This document shows, piece after piece, positions 1 through 6,096 of a DNA stretch of 9,793 bases (position 1 is its first letter; each line of letters starts with the position of its first letter). The translations under genes and the position numbers were made by a program. The stretch covers positions 1 through 9,793 of the forward strand of contig QOAH01000024.1 of the NCBI GenBank assembly GCA_003978185.1. The letters run 5' to 3'. The notes under the pieces are model-generated. The model was not told the DNA's origin. It did no database searches and saw nothing but the letters and a program-made list of their open reading frames with translations. The stretch is from Candidatus Thioglobus sp. (GTDB lineage: Bacteria > Pseudomonadota > Gammaproteobacteria > PS1 > Thioglobaceae).

Positions 1-140
1 AAATACCAAAAATCACTGTGTGGGCGAAAAGGATAATGCACATCGCCATTACGCAGTTGTTCTGGGTTGGTACTGATAATAACCAAGGCACCGTCATCGA
101 GTTGGCTTAGTAATTCTTTTCTTCTGTTTTGATGTATCAT
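1..140 (-). CDS. pepP: Xaa-Pro aminopeptidase (aminopeptidase P), N-terminal fragment
   Basis: Only the first 46 codons are in the window; the gene continues beyond base 1. Reading the minus strand from the ATG at 140 gives a protein starting MIHQNRRKELLSQL, followed by RNGDVHYPFRPHSDFWY at about residues 30 to 46. This matches the start of the aminopeptidase P N-terminal (AMP_N) domain, where E. coli PepP has a similar run of YPYRQNSDFWY. The family is cytoplasmic and metal-dependent, and removes the N-terminal residue from peptides with proline in second position. The catalytic pita-bread domain lies outside the window, so function is inferred from the N-terminus alone. No clear Shine-Dalgarno sequence precedes the ATG. 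The gene diverges from rsmE with 33 bp between the chosen start codons. The second codon is ATA, an isoleucine codon that depends on TilS activity. Confidence 0.85.
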   Translation of the reverse strand, partial: MIHQNRRKELLSQLDDGALVIISTNPEQLRNGDVHYPFRPHSDFWY

Positions 141-173
141 TTTTGTAAACTATTTGTAGCGCACAAAGATACC

Positions 174-890
174 ATGAAACATGTTCGTTTGTACCAAAAT
201 ACCCTTTTGAATATTGGCGAAGAATTGACGCTAGATGAATACGCTTCGCATCATTTATTTAAGGTGTTGCGTTTTCCTCAAGGGCAAAGCATTACCTTGT
301 TTAATGGTGATGGGTTTAATTACAGTGCCGAGGTGCTTGAGACTAATAAACACTGCATAGTCAAACTCTTGAGTAAGAACCTTAATCCATCCGAATCAAA
401 GCTTAAGCTCACTTTGGCACAAGGTGTAGCTAAAGGCGAAAAAATGGATTTCTTAATACAGAAAGCGGTCGAACTTGGTGTGAATAAAATTATCCCTATT
501 CTGAGCGAACGTTGCGTGGTTAAACTTAGTGGTGACAAGCTGGTTAAGCGCACAAATCATTGGCAAAAAATTGTCATTGGTGCTTGCGAACAATCAGGTC
601 GTTCAGTTATTCCAGAGATGGTTAGTCCGATTGGTTTAGATGAATTTTTACAGCAGTCCAGTGTTAACGGTTTTGTTCTACATCATCGATCAGAACAAAC
701 ACTACTGGATATGGCGGTAGTGAATACGGCTACGATTTTAATTGGTCCAGAAGGTGGCTTGAGCGAGGCAGAAATTTCCCAAGCCACTCAAGCAGGCTAT
801 CAGTCGTTGTTACTAGGTTCACGCGTACTCAGAACAGAGACGGCATCTTTGGCAGCCATTGCCAATATGCAGCTGTTGTGGGGTAGTTAA
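174..890 (+). CDS. rsmE: 16S rRNA (uracil-1498-N3)-methyltransferase RsmE
   Basis: RsmE uses S-adenosylmethionine to methylate N3 of U1498 in 16S rRNA within the 30S subunit. The 238-residue product has the family's usual length (about 240) and layout. A small N-terminal PUA-like domain (start MKHVRLYQ, residues 1 to about 70) is followed by a SPOUT methyltransferase domain. Its trefoil-knot signatures are visible as GPEGGLSEAEI at 191-201 and LGSRVLRTETA at 214-224, with the family helix KGEKMDFLIQKAVELG at 88-103. The frame stays open upstream to a TTG at 129, but that would add 15 residues, overlap the divergent pepP coding sequence and spoil the alignment. I therefore take the ATG at 174, which has only a weak purine stretch (AAAGA) in front. 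The stop lies 2 bp from the stop of the convergent dsrS-like gene. Confidence 0.95.
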   Translation: MKHVRLYQNTLLNIGEELTLDEYASHHLFKVLRFPQGQSITLFNGDGFNYSAEVLETNKHCIVKLLSKNLNPSESKLKLTLAQGVAKGEKMDFLIQKAVELGVNKIIPILSERCVVKLSGDKLVKRTNHWQKIVIGACEQSGRSVIPEMVSPIGLDEFLQQSSVNGFVLHHRSEQTLLDMAVVNTATILIGPEGGLSEAEISQATQAGYQSLLLGSRVLRTETASLAAIANMQLLWGS

Positions 891-892
891 AA

Positions 893-1933
893 TTAAGGCG
901 TGGTTAAAAGTTTTAAGGCGTCTTGAATTGGGTTAAGCACATTGACGAGTTTTTTACGAATGGCTGATCCAGCCAAACTGTGAGCAGAAATTGTACTCAC
1001 GGCTAATCGTTCACTAACACCAGCCAGTAGAAATCTGGCTTTAATTTTTTCATCGTCTAGGCCTAGTTTTTCTAGCACCAATTGAGCTTGGTTTTGTAAG
1101 CCTTCAATTTGATCTAGAGGTTGGATCATTGGGTGTGATAAGCAACCACCCAATACCTCTAGTGTGCGATACAAAACATGCTCTTGATTGATCTTCTCCA
1201 AGATGTGTGCAATGGTCGTTAGCATGATTTGCCCTTGCTCGCTACTAACACATTCTAGCTCTTTAATGCTCTTATCTAACGCAATTGTGCCGCTATTATT
1301 CGGTAAGTTGTCTTTCATTCTCTCAATAAAACCGACTAAAAATGCAGTTTTTCTCTGCCCTTGTTTCCACAATCTATCTTTAGCTTCTTGAGAGATTAAA
1401 TCGCCCTGTAATAATAAATTTGTTGTATCAATCAGTTGTGTGGTGTCGTCCGTAAAAGGCAAGAATTCTAATAAATAATTAGCAATTTCTTTGCCAACTG
1501 GGTGCACAACTACAAAGTCTCGTGTGAGTAAAAATCGCCCAATTTCTGCTTGTTGATCGGTATTGGTGGCACACCACCAAACCAAATCCAATACTTCATC
1601 GTTTAGATTTTGAGAGTTAGCAACAGCGACCACAGCCTCAATATTGCCAATTTTTAATAACGACCCTAAATTGTTTGAACTCACTTGCCCCATTCGCGAC
1701 CAACGCTTTAAGTACGATGGATAGCCACCCATACTGCCCAGCACTTGGTTGACTAAAAGTTTTTGTACTGCTTGAATATATTTGCCACTATCAATGTCTG
1801 GGTTAAGTGTAATGGTTTGTTCTCTTTTGTCTGCCGTGAGACCAACTACCACCAGTTTATAAACATCAACTCGAATCGCCACGCAAGTTGAAATCAGAAC
1901 ATTGAGTCTAAGCGTGTCTTCAGGTGTTAGCAT
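893..1933 (-). CDS. dsrS: DsrS-like protein (sulfur oxidizer, function unsettled)
   Basis: The 346-residue protein has no signal peptide or obvious membrane segment and is probably cytoplasmic. From memory its layout matches proteins annotated DsrS in dsr-type sulfur oxidizers. It has an opening PEDTLRLNVLIS (4-15), a conserved core GGYPSYLKRWSRMGQ (69-83), then VVAVANSQNLNDEVLDLVWW (101-120) and LLEFLPF (154-160). In Allochromatium vinosum dsrS closes the dsr gene cluster and has been linked to control of dsr expression; its biochemical role is not established. No enzyme motif is recognisable. Its ATG lies inside the end of the YgfX-like gene (14-bp overlap, different frame) with no obvious Shine-Dalgarno sequence, so translation is probably coupled to that gene. 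No other dsr gene is in the window, so the name rests on similarity only; it could also be a more widespread uncharacterised family. Confidence 0.6.
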   Translation of the reverse strand: MLTPEDTLRLNVLISTCVAIRVDVYKLVVVGLTADKREQTITLNPDIDSGKYIQAVQKLLVNQVLGSMGGYPSYLKRWSRMGQVSSNNLGSLLKIGNIEAVVAVANSQNLNDEVLDLVWWCATNTDQQAEIGRFLLTRDFVVVHPVGKEIANYLLEFLPFTDDTTQLIDTTNLLLQGDLISQEAKDRLWKQGQRKTAFLVGFIERMKDNLPNNSGTIALDKSIKELECVSSEQGQIMLTTIAHILEKINQEHVLYRTLEVLGGCLSHPMIQPLDQIEGLQNQAQLVLEKLGLDDEKIKARFLLAGVSERLAVSTISAHSLAGSAIRKKLVNVLNPIQDALKLLTTP

Positions 1934-2333
1934 TAAGGTATCGGTTAAGTTGTGAGAGCGACTGAGAATCTATAGCGTCTTTAAAAACCACAACCGATTC
2001 TTTTCCGGCCTCAATTATCACCAAAAATCGAGATTGGTATGCCGGATAAAACCAAGGGTATTGCCCAGTAGACTGATTGTTTTTTTCTATTGTAATTTGC
2101 TTTTTATTCAGTACAATTTTGGTAATTGAATGAGGCTGCGTGAGTAATACGTTTTTTGGCAAGAAGTTAGCCAGCCATGCAGATAAGGCAAGGCTAATAC
2201 CTAGACTTAGCCAAATATTGTAAAAGTAATGCCAAGCACTAAAGAGGCTTAATAAATAAACACCAATACTAATGGCTAAATATATTTTCGATGCTTTTAT
2301 TTGGACAACTAACCCATCAGATTCGTTAGTCAT
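1920..2333 (-). CDS. Small two-helix membrane protein, YgfX/CptA-like
   Basis: The product has 137 residues. A short polar N-terminus ending QIKASKIY is followed by two hydrophobic segments at about 17-37 and 38-58, joined by a short turn, and then a soluble C-terminal part of about 75 residues ending VVVFKDAIDSQSLSQLNRYL. This plan, two helices at the front plus a tail with a Dxxxxxxxxxx(L/R)xxxL pattern, resembles the YgfX/CptA family of inner-membrane proteins, which in enterobacteria pair with SdhE. No sdhE-like gene is present here, so the family call is tentative and no toxin role should be assumed. Its ATG overlaps the end of proC by 8 bp (ATGACTAA), and its end overlaps the start of the dsrS-like gene by 14 bp. 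This places it in the middle of a translationally coupled three-gene unit. Confidence 0.55.
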   Translation of the reverse strand: MTNESDGLVVQIKASKIYLAISIGVYLLSLFSAWHYFYNIWLSLGISLALSAWLANFLPKNVLLTQPHSITKIVLNKKQITIEKNNQSTGQYPWFYPAYQSRFLVIIEAGKESVVVFKDAIDSQSLSQLNRYLNANT

Positions 2334-3156
2334 CGTCGCCTAATTCAACACCCATTTCTCTGGCACGATCAAACGCAGCTCGCATCGCATGCGAGACCAA
2401 CATTTCAAAGTTTTGATCTTGAAATGATTCAATTGCTGCTTGCGTAGTGCCGTTTGGTGAGGTAACTTTGGCACGTAGTTCATGTGCAGAATCTTCGCTG
2501 TTACTGGCCATCATGCTAGCACCAAGTGCTGTTTGAATGCTTAATTGTTCGGCAGTTTTTTCATCTAACCCTAATGCAACACCTGCTTTGGTCATCGATT
2601 CAATCATTAAAAAGAAATAAGCGGGGCCACTGCCTGAGAGCGCAGTAACGACATCTAGCATTTTTTCATCTTCTACCCACAGACACTCACTGACTGCACC
2701 GAGTATGCGCTCAGCTAATGCCTTTTGCTCATTGCTCACAGCTTCGTTAGCCATCATGCCAGTTGCGCCCTTGCCTAATAAGGCGGGTGTGTTTGGCATG
2801 GTGCGTACAATCGCTGTGTTGCCGCCCAACCAGCGATTAATATCGGTTGCCCGCACACCTGCTGCAATTGAAATCATTAAAGGCTTGTGATCAATATGCG
2901 TTTGTAGTTGTTTACAAACAATAGACAATACTTGTGGCTTTACCGCAAATACAATCACATCGCATTGAGCGGCCAGTTCGGTATTGTCCGTAAAAACCTC
3001 AAGGTTAAATTCATCGGCACGTAGGGATAATAGTGTTGCATCGGTATCGCTTAACTTAATATTTTTTGCATTAAAGCCATTATTAACCAGGCCAGAAATT
3101 AGCGCATAAGCCATGTTACCTGCGCCAATAAAACCGATTGTTGTAGAGTTTTGCAT
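2326..3156 (-). CDS. proC: Pyrroline-5-carboxylate reductase
   Basis: ProC carries out the last step of proline synthesis in the cytoplasm, reducing 1-pyrroline-5-carboxylate to proline with NAD(P)H. The 276-residue length is typical. The Rossmann nucleotide-binding motif GAGNMA is at 11-16 and the AVKPQ motif at 71-75. A TMPNTPALLGKGATGM stretch is at 119-134, SGSGPAYFF at 174-182, and the family signature LRAKVTSPNGTT at 227-238. The signature has Asn where Gly is more common, which the family tolerates. The ATG at 3156 puts the Rossmann strand directly at the N-terminus, and a GAGA element lies just upstream. proC is first in a unit with the YgfX-like and dsrS-like genes and diverges from gph. 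A plausible promoter is listed separately. Confidence 0.97.
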   Translation of the reverse strand: MQNSTTIGFIGAGNMAYALISGLVNNGFNAKNIKLSDTDATLLSLRADEFNLEVFTDNTELAAQCDVIVFAVKPQVLSIVCKQLQTHIDHKPLMISIAAGVRATDINRWLGGNTAIVRTMPNTPALLGKGATGMMANEAVSNEQKALAERILGAVSECLWVEDEKMLDVVTALSGSGPAYFFLMIESMTKAGVALGLDEKTAEQLSIQTALGASMMASNSEDSAHELRAKVTSPNGTTQAAIESFQDQNFEMLVSHAMRAAFDRAREMGVELGDDD

Positions 3157-3185
3157 TAAAATATCTCAAACATAATAGGTTGCAT

Positions 3186-3213
3186 ATTCTACCTAAATAC
3201 TACCCTTTAACAA
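3186..3213 (-). promoter_or_regulatory. Candidate sigma70 promoter for the proC unit
   Basis: On the minus strand a TTGTTA (-35, at 3208-3213; four of six consensus bases) and a TAGAAT (-10, at 3186-3191; five of six) are separated by 16 bp. Transcription would begin roughly 20 nt before the proC ATG at 3156. It lies in the 70-bp gap between proC and gph. The opposite strand also has a CATAAT (-10-like, 3171-3176) that could serve gph, but no good -35 fits it. The assignment is by eye only. Confidence 0.4.
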
Positions 3214-3226
3214 TACAAGGATAACA

Positions 3227-3895
3227 ATGAAAAAATTCAACCCTAAGTTAATCATGATTGATGTAGACGGCACTTTAGTCGATAGTGTGCCAGATTTAGC
3301 CTATTGTGTTGATGAGCTGATGGTTGCCATGGGTAGAGAAAAATGGGGTGAAGCTAAGGTGCGTCATTGGGTCGGTAATGGTGTGCCAAAATTGGTAGAA
3401 CGTTCGCTCACGGGTGAGTTAGAAGGTACAGTCGATAAAGCTGATTTTGATAAGGCTTATCCGATATTTTTAGATTTATATGCTGTTAACACATCAGGTC
3501 GTTCATCACTATATGACGGTGTTAGGGAGGGCTTGGATTATATGAAGGCACAGGGTTATACTTTGGGCTGTGTGACTAATAAGGCTGAGCAATTCACTAT
3601 ACCGCTTTTAAAAGATTTGGGAATTTTTGATGATTTTGGCATTGTTATTTCGGGCGATACTTTAGCCAAGAAAAAGCCAGACCCACTACCATTGTTACAC
3701 GCTGCTAAGTTTTTCGGTGTTGATCCGAAAGATTCAATGATGTTGGGTGATTCTGTTAGCGATGTTAAGGCTTCACGTGCTGCCGGGTTCGAAATTATCT
3801 GCATGTCATATGGCTATAACCACGGTAATGATATTCGCGACACTAATCCTGATTTAGTGATTGATTCAATGGCTGAGTTGAAAGACTACTTATAA
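3227..3895 (+). CDS. gph: Phosphoglycolate phosphatase (HAD superfamily)
   Basis: Gph dephosphorylates 2-phosphoglycolate to glycolate, disposing of the product of DNA 3'-end repair and, in autotrophs, of the RuBisCO oxygenase reaction. The 222 residues carry all four HAD motifs. Motif I is IDVDGTLVDS, with nucleophile and acid Asp12 and Asp14. Motif II is CVTNK, with Thr117. Motif III is the lysine cluster KKKPDP at 148-153. Motif IV is LGDSVSDV, with Asp175 and Asp179. The helical cap insertion (about 20-100), with RHWVGNGVPKLV, is of the Gph type, which favours this name over a generic HAD phosphatase. The ATG at 3227 is preceded by AAGGA at 3217-3221 with 5 nt spacing. bioA follows 27 bp downstream on the same strand, so co-transcription is likely. 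In a CO2-fixing sulfur oxidizer the photorespiratory role would matter, but no carbon-fixation gene is in view. Confidence 0.9.
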   Translation: MKKFNPKLIMIDVDGTLVDSVPDLAYCVDELMVAMGREKWGEAKVRHWVGNGVPKLVERSLTGELEGTVDKADFDKAYPIFLDLYAVNTSGRSSLYDGVREGLDYMKAQGYTLGCVTNKAEQFTIPLLKDLGIFDDFGIVISGDTLAKKKPDPLPLLHAAKFFGVDPKDSMMLGDSVSDVKASRAAGFEIICMSYGYNHGNDIRDTNPDLVIDSMAELKDYL

Positions 3896-3910
3896 CAAAC
3901 AGTATCAGTA

Positions 3911-3934
3911 AAATGTATCTATATGGATACATTT
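3911..3934 (+). promoter_or_regulatory. Perfect 9-bp inverted repeat enclosing the bioA start codon
   Basis: The arms AAATGTATC (3911-3919) and GATACATTT (3926-3934) are exact reverse complements around a 6-nt spacer TATATG, whose last three bases are the bioA ATG (3923-3925). In RNA this would form a 9-bp, AU-rich hairpin with the start codon in the loop. In DNA it would be a symmetric 24-bp operator-sized site. bioA has no recognisable Shine-Dalgarno sequence here. The repeat is seen directly; any regulatory role is inference. It does not match the E. coli BirA operator as I remember it. Confidence 0.5.
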
Positions 3935-5161
3935 GACCAGCAACATATTTGGCATCCTTATGCCAAAGTCCCCAATGAAATTGCGACTTATCTAGTTGAG
4001 TCAGCGAGTGGTGTCTATCTTAATTTAGCCGATGGCACCCAAGTTGTTGACGGCATGAGTTCGTGGTGGAGTGCGATTCATGGTTATAACCATCCAGTAC
4101 TCAATAAAGCCGTTCAAACCCAGTTAGGCAAAATGTCACACGTGATGTTTGGCGGTCTAACCCATAAGCCCGCCATTACCCTAGCAAAAACCTTAGTTGA
4201 GATTACACCCGAGAATCTAACCAAAGTCTTTTTTACCGATTCAGGTTCAGTATCAGTTGAAGTGGCTTTAAAAATGGCACTGCAATATTGGCACAATAAA
4301 GGCCAAATTGAAAAGCGTAAATTTGTCACCATTCGTGGTGGTTATCATGGCGATACTTTTGGTGCTATGAGTGTGTGTGATCCTGATAACGGCATGCATC
4401 ATTTATTCTCAGGCGTATTACCAAAACACTTTTTTGTTAAAAGCCCATCGATGGTGCCAATGGATGAGGCTCTGCAAGATTTAGAATCAGCCCTCAAGAA
4501 AAATTCCAAATCAATTGCTGCAATGATTTTAGAACCTGTGGTACAAGGCGCAGGTGGTATGCGCATTTATAACCCACAGTATTTAACTCAGGCAAAAGCA
4601 CTGTGTGAGCAGTTTGACGTGTTGTTTATTTTGGATGAAATTGCCACTGGTTTTGGCAGAACGGGTGAGCTCTTTGCACTTGAATATGTGGATGTTATGC
4701 CAGATATTTTGTGCCTAGGCAAGGCGCTGACTGGCGGCTATATGTCCCTTGCTGCCACGCTCACCACAGATGAAATTACTAATACGGTTGGCATACTCAT
4801 GCACGGCCCAACTTTTATGGCCAACCCTCTAGCTTGCGCAGTGGCAAATGCCAGTATCGAGTTATTACTTAACTCTCCATGGCAAGATGACATTGCTCGT
4901 ATAGAAAAAATATTTCATGCCAATCTTTCTGACCTTAGACAAAATGATAAAGTTGCCGATGTACGCATATTAGGCGCAATTGCGGTGATTGAAATGAAAG
5001 AAGAGATTAGAGTAGAATGGAGTCAAAATCGCCTGATTGAGCTTGGGGTTTGGCTAAGGCCTTATGGAAAATTGCTTTATACCATGCCACCCTTTGTTAT
5101 TACCGACGATGAATTAATAACCATCACCAAGGCAATTAAAACTGTTGTAGAGGAGTCATGA
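3923..5161 (+). CDS. bioA: Adenosylmethionine-8-amino-7-oxononanoate aminotransferase
   Basis: BioA is the PLP enzyme of biotin synthesis that transfers an amino group from S-adenosylmethionine to KAPA, giving DAPA. The 412 residues (E. coli 429) have the expected class III aminotransferase landmarks. HIWHPY is at 8-13 and DGMSSWWSAIHGYNHP at 43-58. The phosphate-binding TDSGSVSVEVALK is at 105-117 and RGGYHGDTFGAMS at 138-150, with Tyr141. DEIATGFGRTG at 238-248 has the PLP-nitrogen Asp238, LGKALTGGY has the catalytic Lys267, and HGPTFMANPLAC is at 294-305. The SSWW and HIWHPY motifs separate BioA from other class III enzymes. The ATG at 3923 aligns with the family start, but no Shine-Dalgarno sequence precedes it and it sits inside a hairpin. 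No other bio gene is nearby. Its TGA overlaps the ATG of the next gene. Confidence 0.96.
   Translation: MDTFDQQHIWHPYAKVPNEIATYLVESASGVYLNLADGTQVVDGMSSWWSAIHGYNHPVLNKAVQTQLGKMSHVMFGGLTHKPAITLAKTLVEITPENLTKVFFTDSGSVSVEVALKMALQYWHNKGQIEKRKFVTIRGGYHGDTFGAMSVCDPDNGMHHLFSGVLPKHFFVKSPSMVPMDEALQDLESALKKNSKSIAAMILEPVVQGAGGMRIYNPQYLTQAKALCEQFDVLFILDEIATGFGRTGELFALEYVDVMPDILCLGKALTGGYMSLAATLTTDEITNTVGILMHGPTFMANPLACAVANASIELLLNSPWQDDIARIEKIFHANLSDLRQNDKVADVRILGAIAVIEMKEEIRVEWSQNRLIELGVWLRPYGKLLYTMPPFVITDDELITITKAIKTVVEES
5150..5155 (+). promoter_or_regulatory. Ribosome binding site of the SoxH-like gene, inside bioA
   Basis: GAGGAG lies within the last codons of bioA, only 2 nt before the ATG at 5158. 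The motif is strong but the spacing is unusually short. Together with the ATGA overlap it suggests that ribosomes finishing bioA reinitiate on the downstream gene. Confidence 0.5.
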
Positions 5162-6096
5162 AAATATTAACCTTATTATTAACACTGTTGGTTTTCTCGG
5201 CCCAAGCTGAAGAATACGAAGCCGTTAGTGTTGAAGTCAAGGCACAAAAATTAATTGGTGATGCTTATTATGTGCCTGGCATGTCGGGTGCGGCCACAGA
5301 GTATGAAGGTTTTATTTCTAATGCGGGTTTTGTAGTGACTAATGAGGGTGTGGTAGTGTTTGATGCACTCGGCACACCGCCTCTCGCTCATGCGATGTTG
5401 GGCGAAATACGTAAGATTACTGATCAGCCCATTAAAATTGTAGTGATGAGCCATTATCACGCAGATCATTTGTATGGCTTGCAAGTCTTTAAAGATGAAG
5501 GTGCACAAGTTTGGGCGCCAAAAGGCACGTGGGATTATCTCGATTCTGAAACTGCAGAAACCCTATTAGATTCAAGACGCACAGCCTTATTCCCTTGGGT
5601 AACGGACGATACTTATTTAGTAAAACCAGACCGTATCATCGACCAAGATACTGAATTTAGTTTGGGTGGCCATGAGTTTATGATTAACTACTTTGGTAAA
5701 GTACATTCTGATGGCGATATGTCGTTACTCAGCGTGAAGGACCAAACCCTTTATAGTGGCGATATTATTTTTGAAGGTCGCCTGCCATTTGTGGGCGATG
5801 CCAATATTATTGATTGGGTTAAAACCCTAGAGCGTATGCAGCACACACAAGTAGATTATTTTGTGCCAGGCCATGGTAGCGCCTCTAATCAGCCACAGAA
5901 AACCATGGATCTAACTTATCGTTACCTGAAATTCCTACTAGACAAACTCAGTAAAGCCGTTGAAGATATGGATCAGTTTGAAGAGACTTATGAGGCCATC
6001 GACTGGTCAGAGTTTGAAAATGAAACAGCGTTCGATATTGCCAATCGCAGGAACGCTTACTCGGTGTATTTATTCCTTGAAAGGGTGTTGGATTAG
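5158..6096 (+). CDS. Secreted metallo-beta-lactamase-fold hydrolase, SoxH-like
   Basis: The 312-residue protein starts with a Sec-type signal peptide (MKILTLLLTLLVFSAQA, probable cut after Ala17), so the mature enzyme should be periplasmic. A complete two-metal site is visible: HYHADH with His99, His101, Asp103 and His104, then His183 (KVHSDGD), Asp202 (YSGDIIF) and His239 (VPGHGS). The N-terminal NAGFVVTNEGVVVFDALG (55-72) and the C-terminal ANRRNAYSVYLFLE (295-308) resemble the SoxH or 'quinoprotein relay system zinc metallohydrolase' group found in sulfur oxidizers and methylotrophs. The substrate of that group is not settled, and no sox or quinoprotein gene is in the window. A generic glyoxalase II or true beta-lactamase is less likely given the C-terminal motif. 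It overlaps bioA by ATGA, which implies shared transcription, although no functional link to biotin is known. Its TAG abuts the priA stop with no spacer. Confidence 0.75.
   Translation: MKILTLLLTLLVFSAQAEEYEAVSVEVKAQKLIGDAYYVPGMSGAATEYEGFISNAGFVVTNEGVVVFDALGTPPLAHAMLGEIRKITDQPIKIVVMSHYHADHLYGLQVFKDEGAQVWAPKGTWDYLDSETAETLLDSRRTALFPWVTDDTYLVKPDRIIDQDTEFSLGGHEFMINYFGKVHSDGDMSLLSVKDQTLYSGDIIFEGRLPFVGDANIIDWVKTLERMQHTQVDYFVPGHGSASNQPQKTMDLTYRYLKFLLDKLSKAVEDMDQFEETYEAIDWSEFENETAFDIANRRNAYSVYLFLERVLD

Noticed and set aside
144..151. TTGTAAAC, resembling one half of the E. coli BirA operator, in the pepP-rsmE gap.
   Set aside because: The matching right half is absent and neither neighbour is a biotin gene, so a chance match is likely.
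129..173. Upstream extension of rsmE to a TTG at 129.
   Set aside because: It adds 15 residues not found in the family and overlaps pepP coding sequence; the ATG at 174 matches the usual RsmE start.
893..921. Direct repeat TTAAGGCGT at 893-901 and 913-921, at the end of the dsrS-like gene.
   Set aside because: Nine bases, two copies, inside coding sequence; too short and isolated to support a repeat element or attachment site.
1920..2333. Reading the YgfX/CptA-like protein as the toxin of a toxin-antitoxin pair.
   Set aside because: No sdhE/cptB-like partner is present, the similarity is weak, and the neighbours are metabolic; a toxin label would go beyond the evidence.
5251..5508. Open frame of 85 codons on the minus strand within the SoxH-like gene.
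   Set aside because: It is a shadow of the well-supported plus-strand gene, with no recognisable motif or ribosome binding site.
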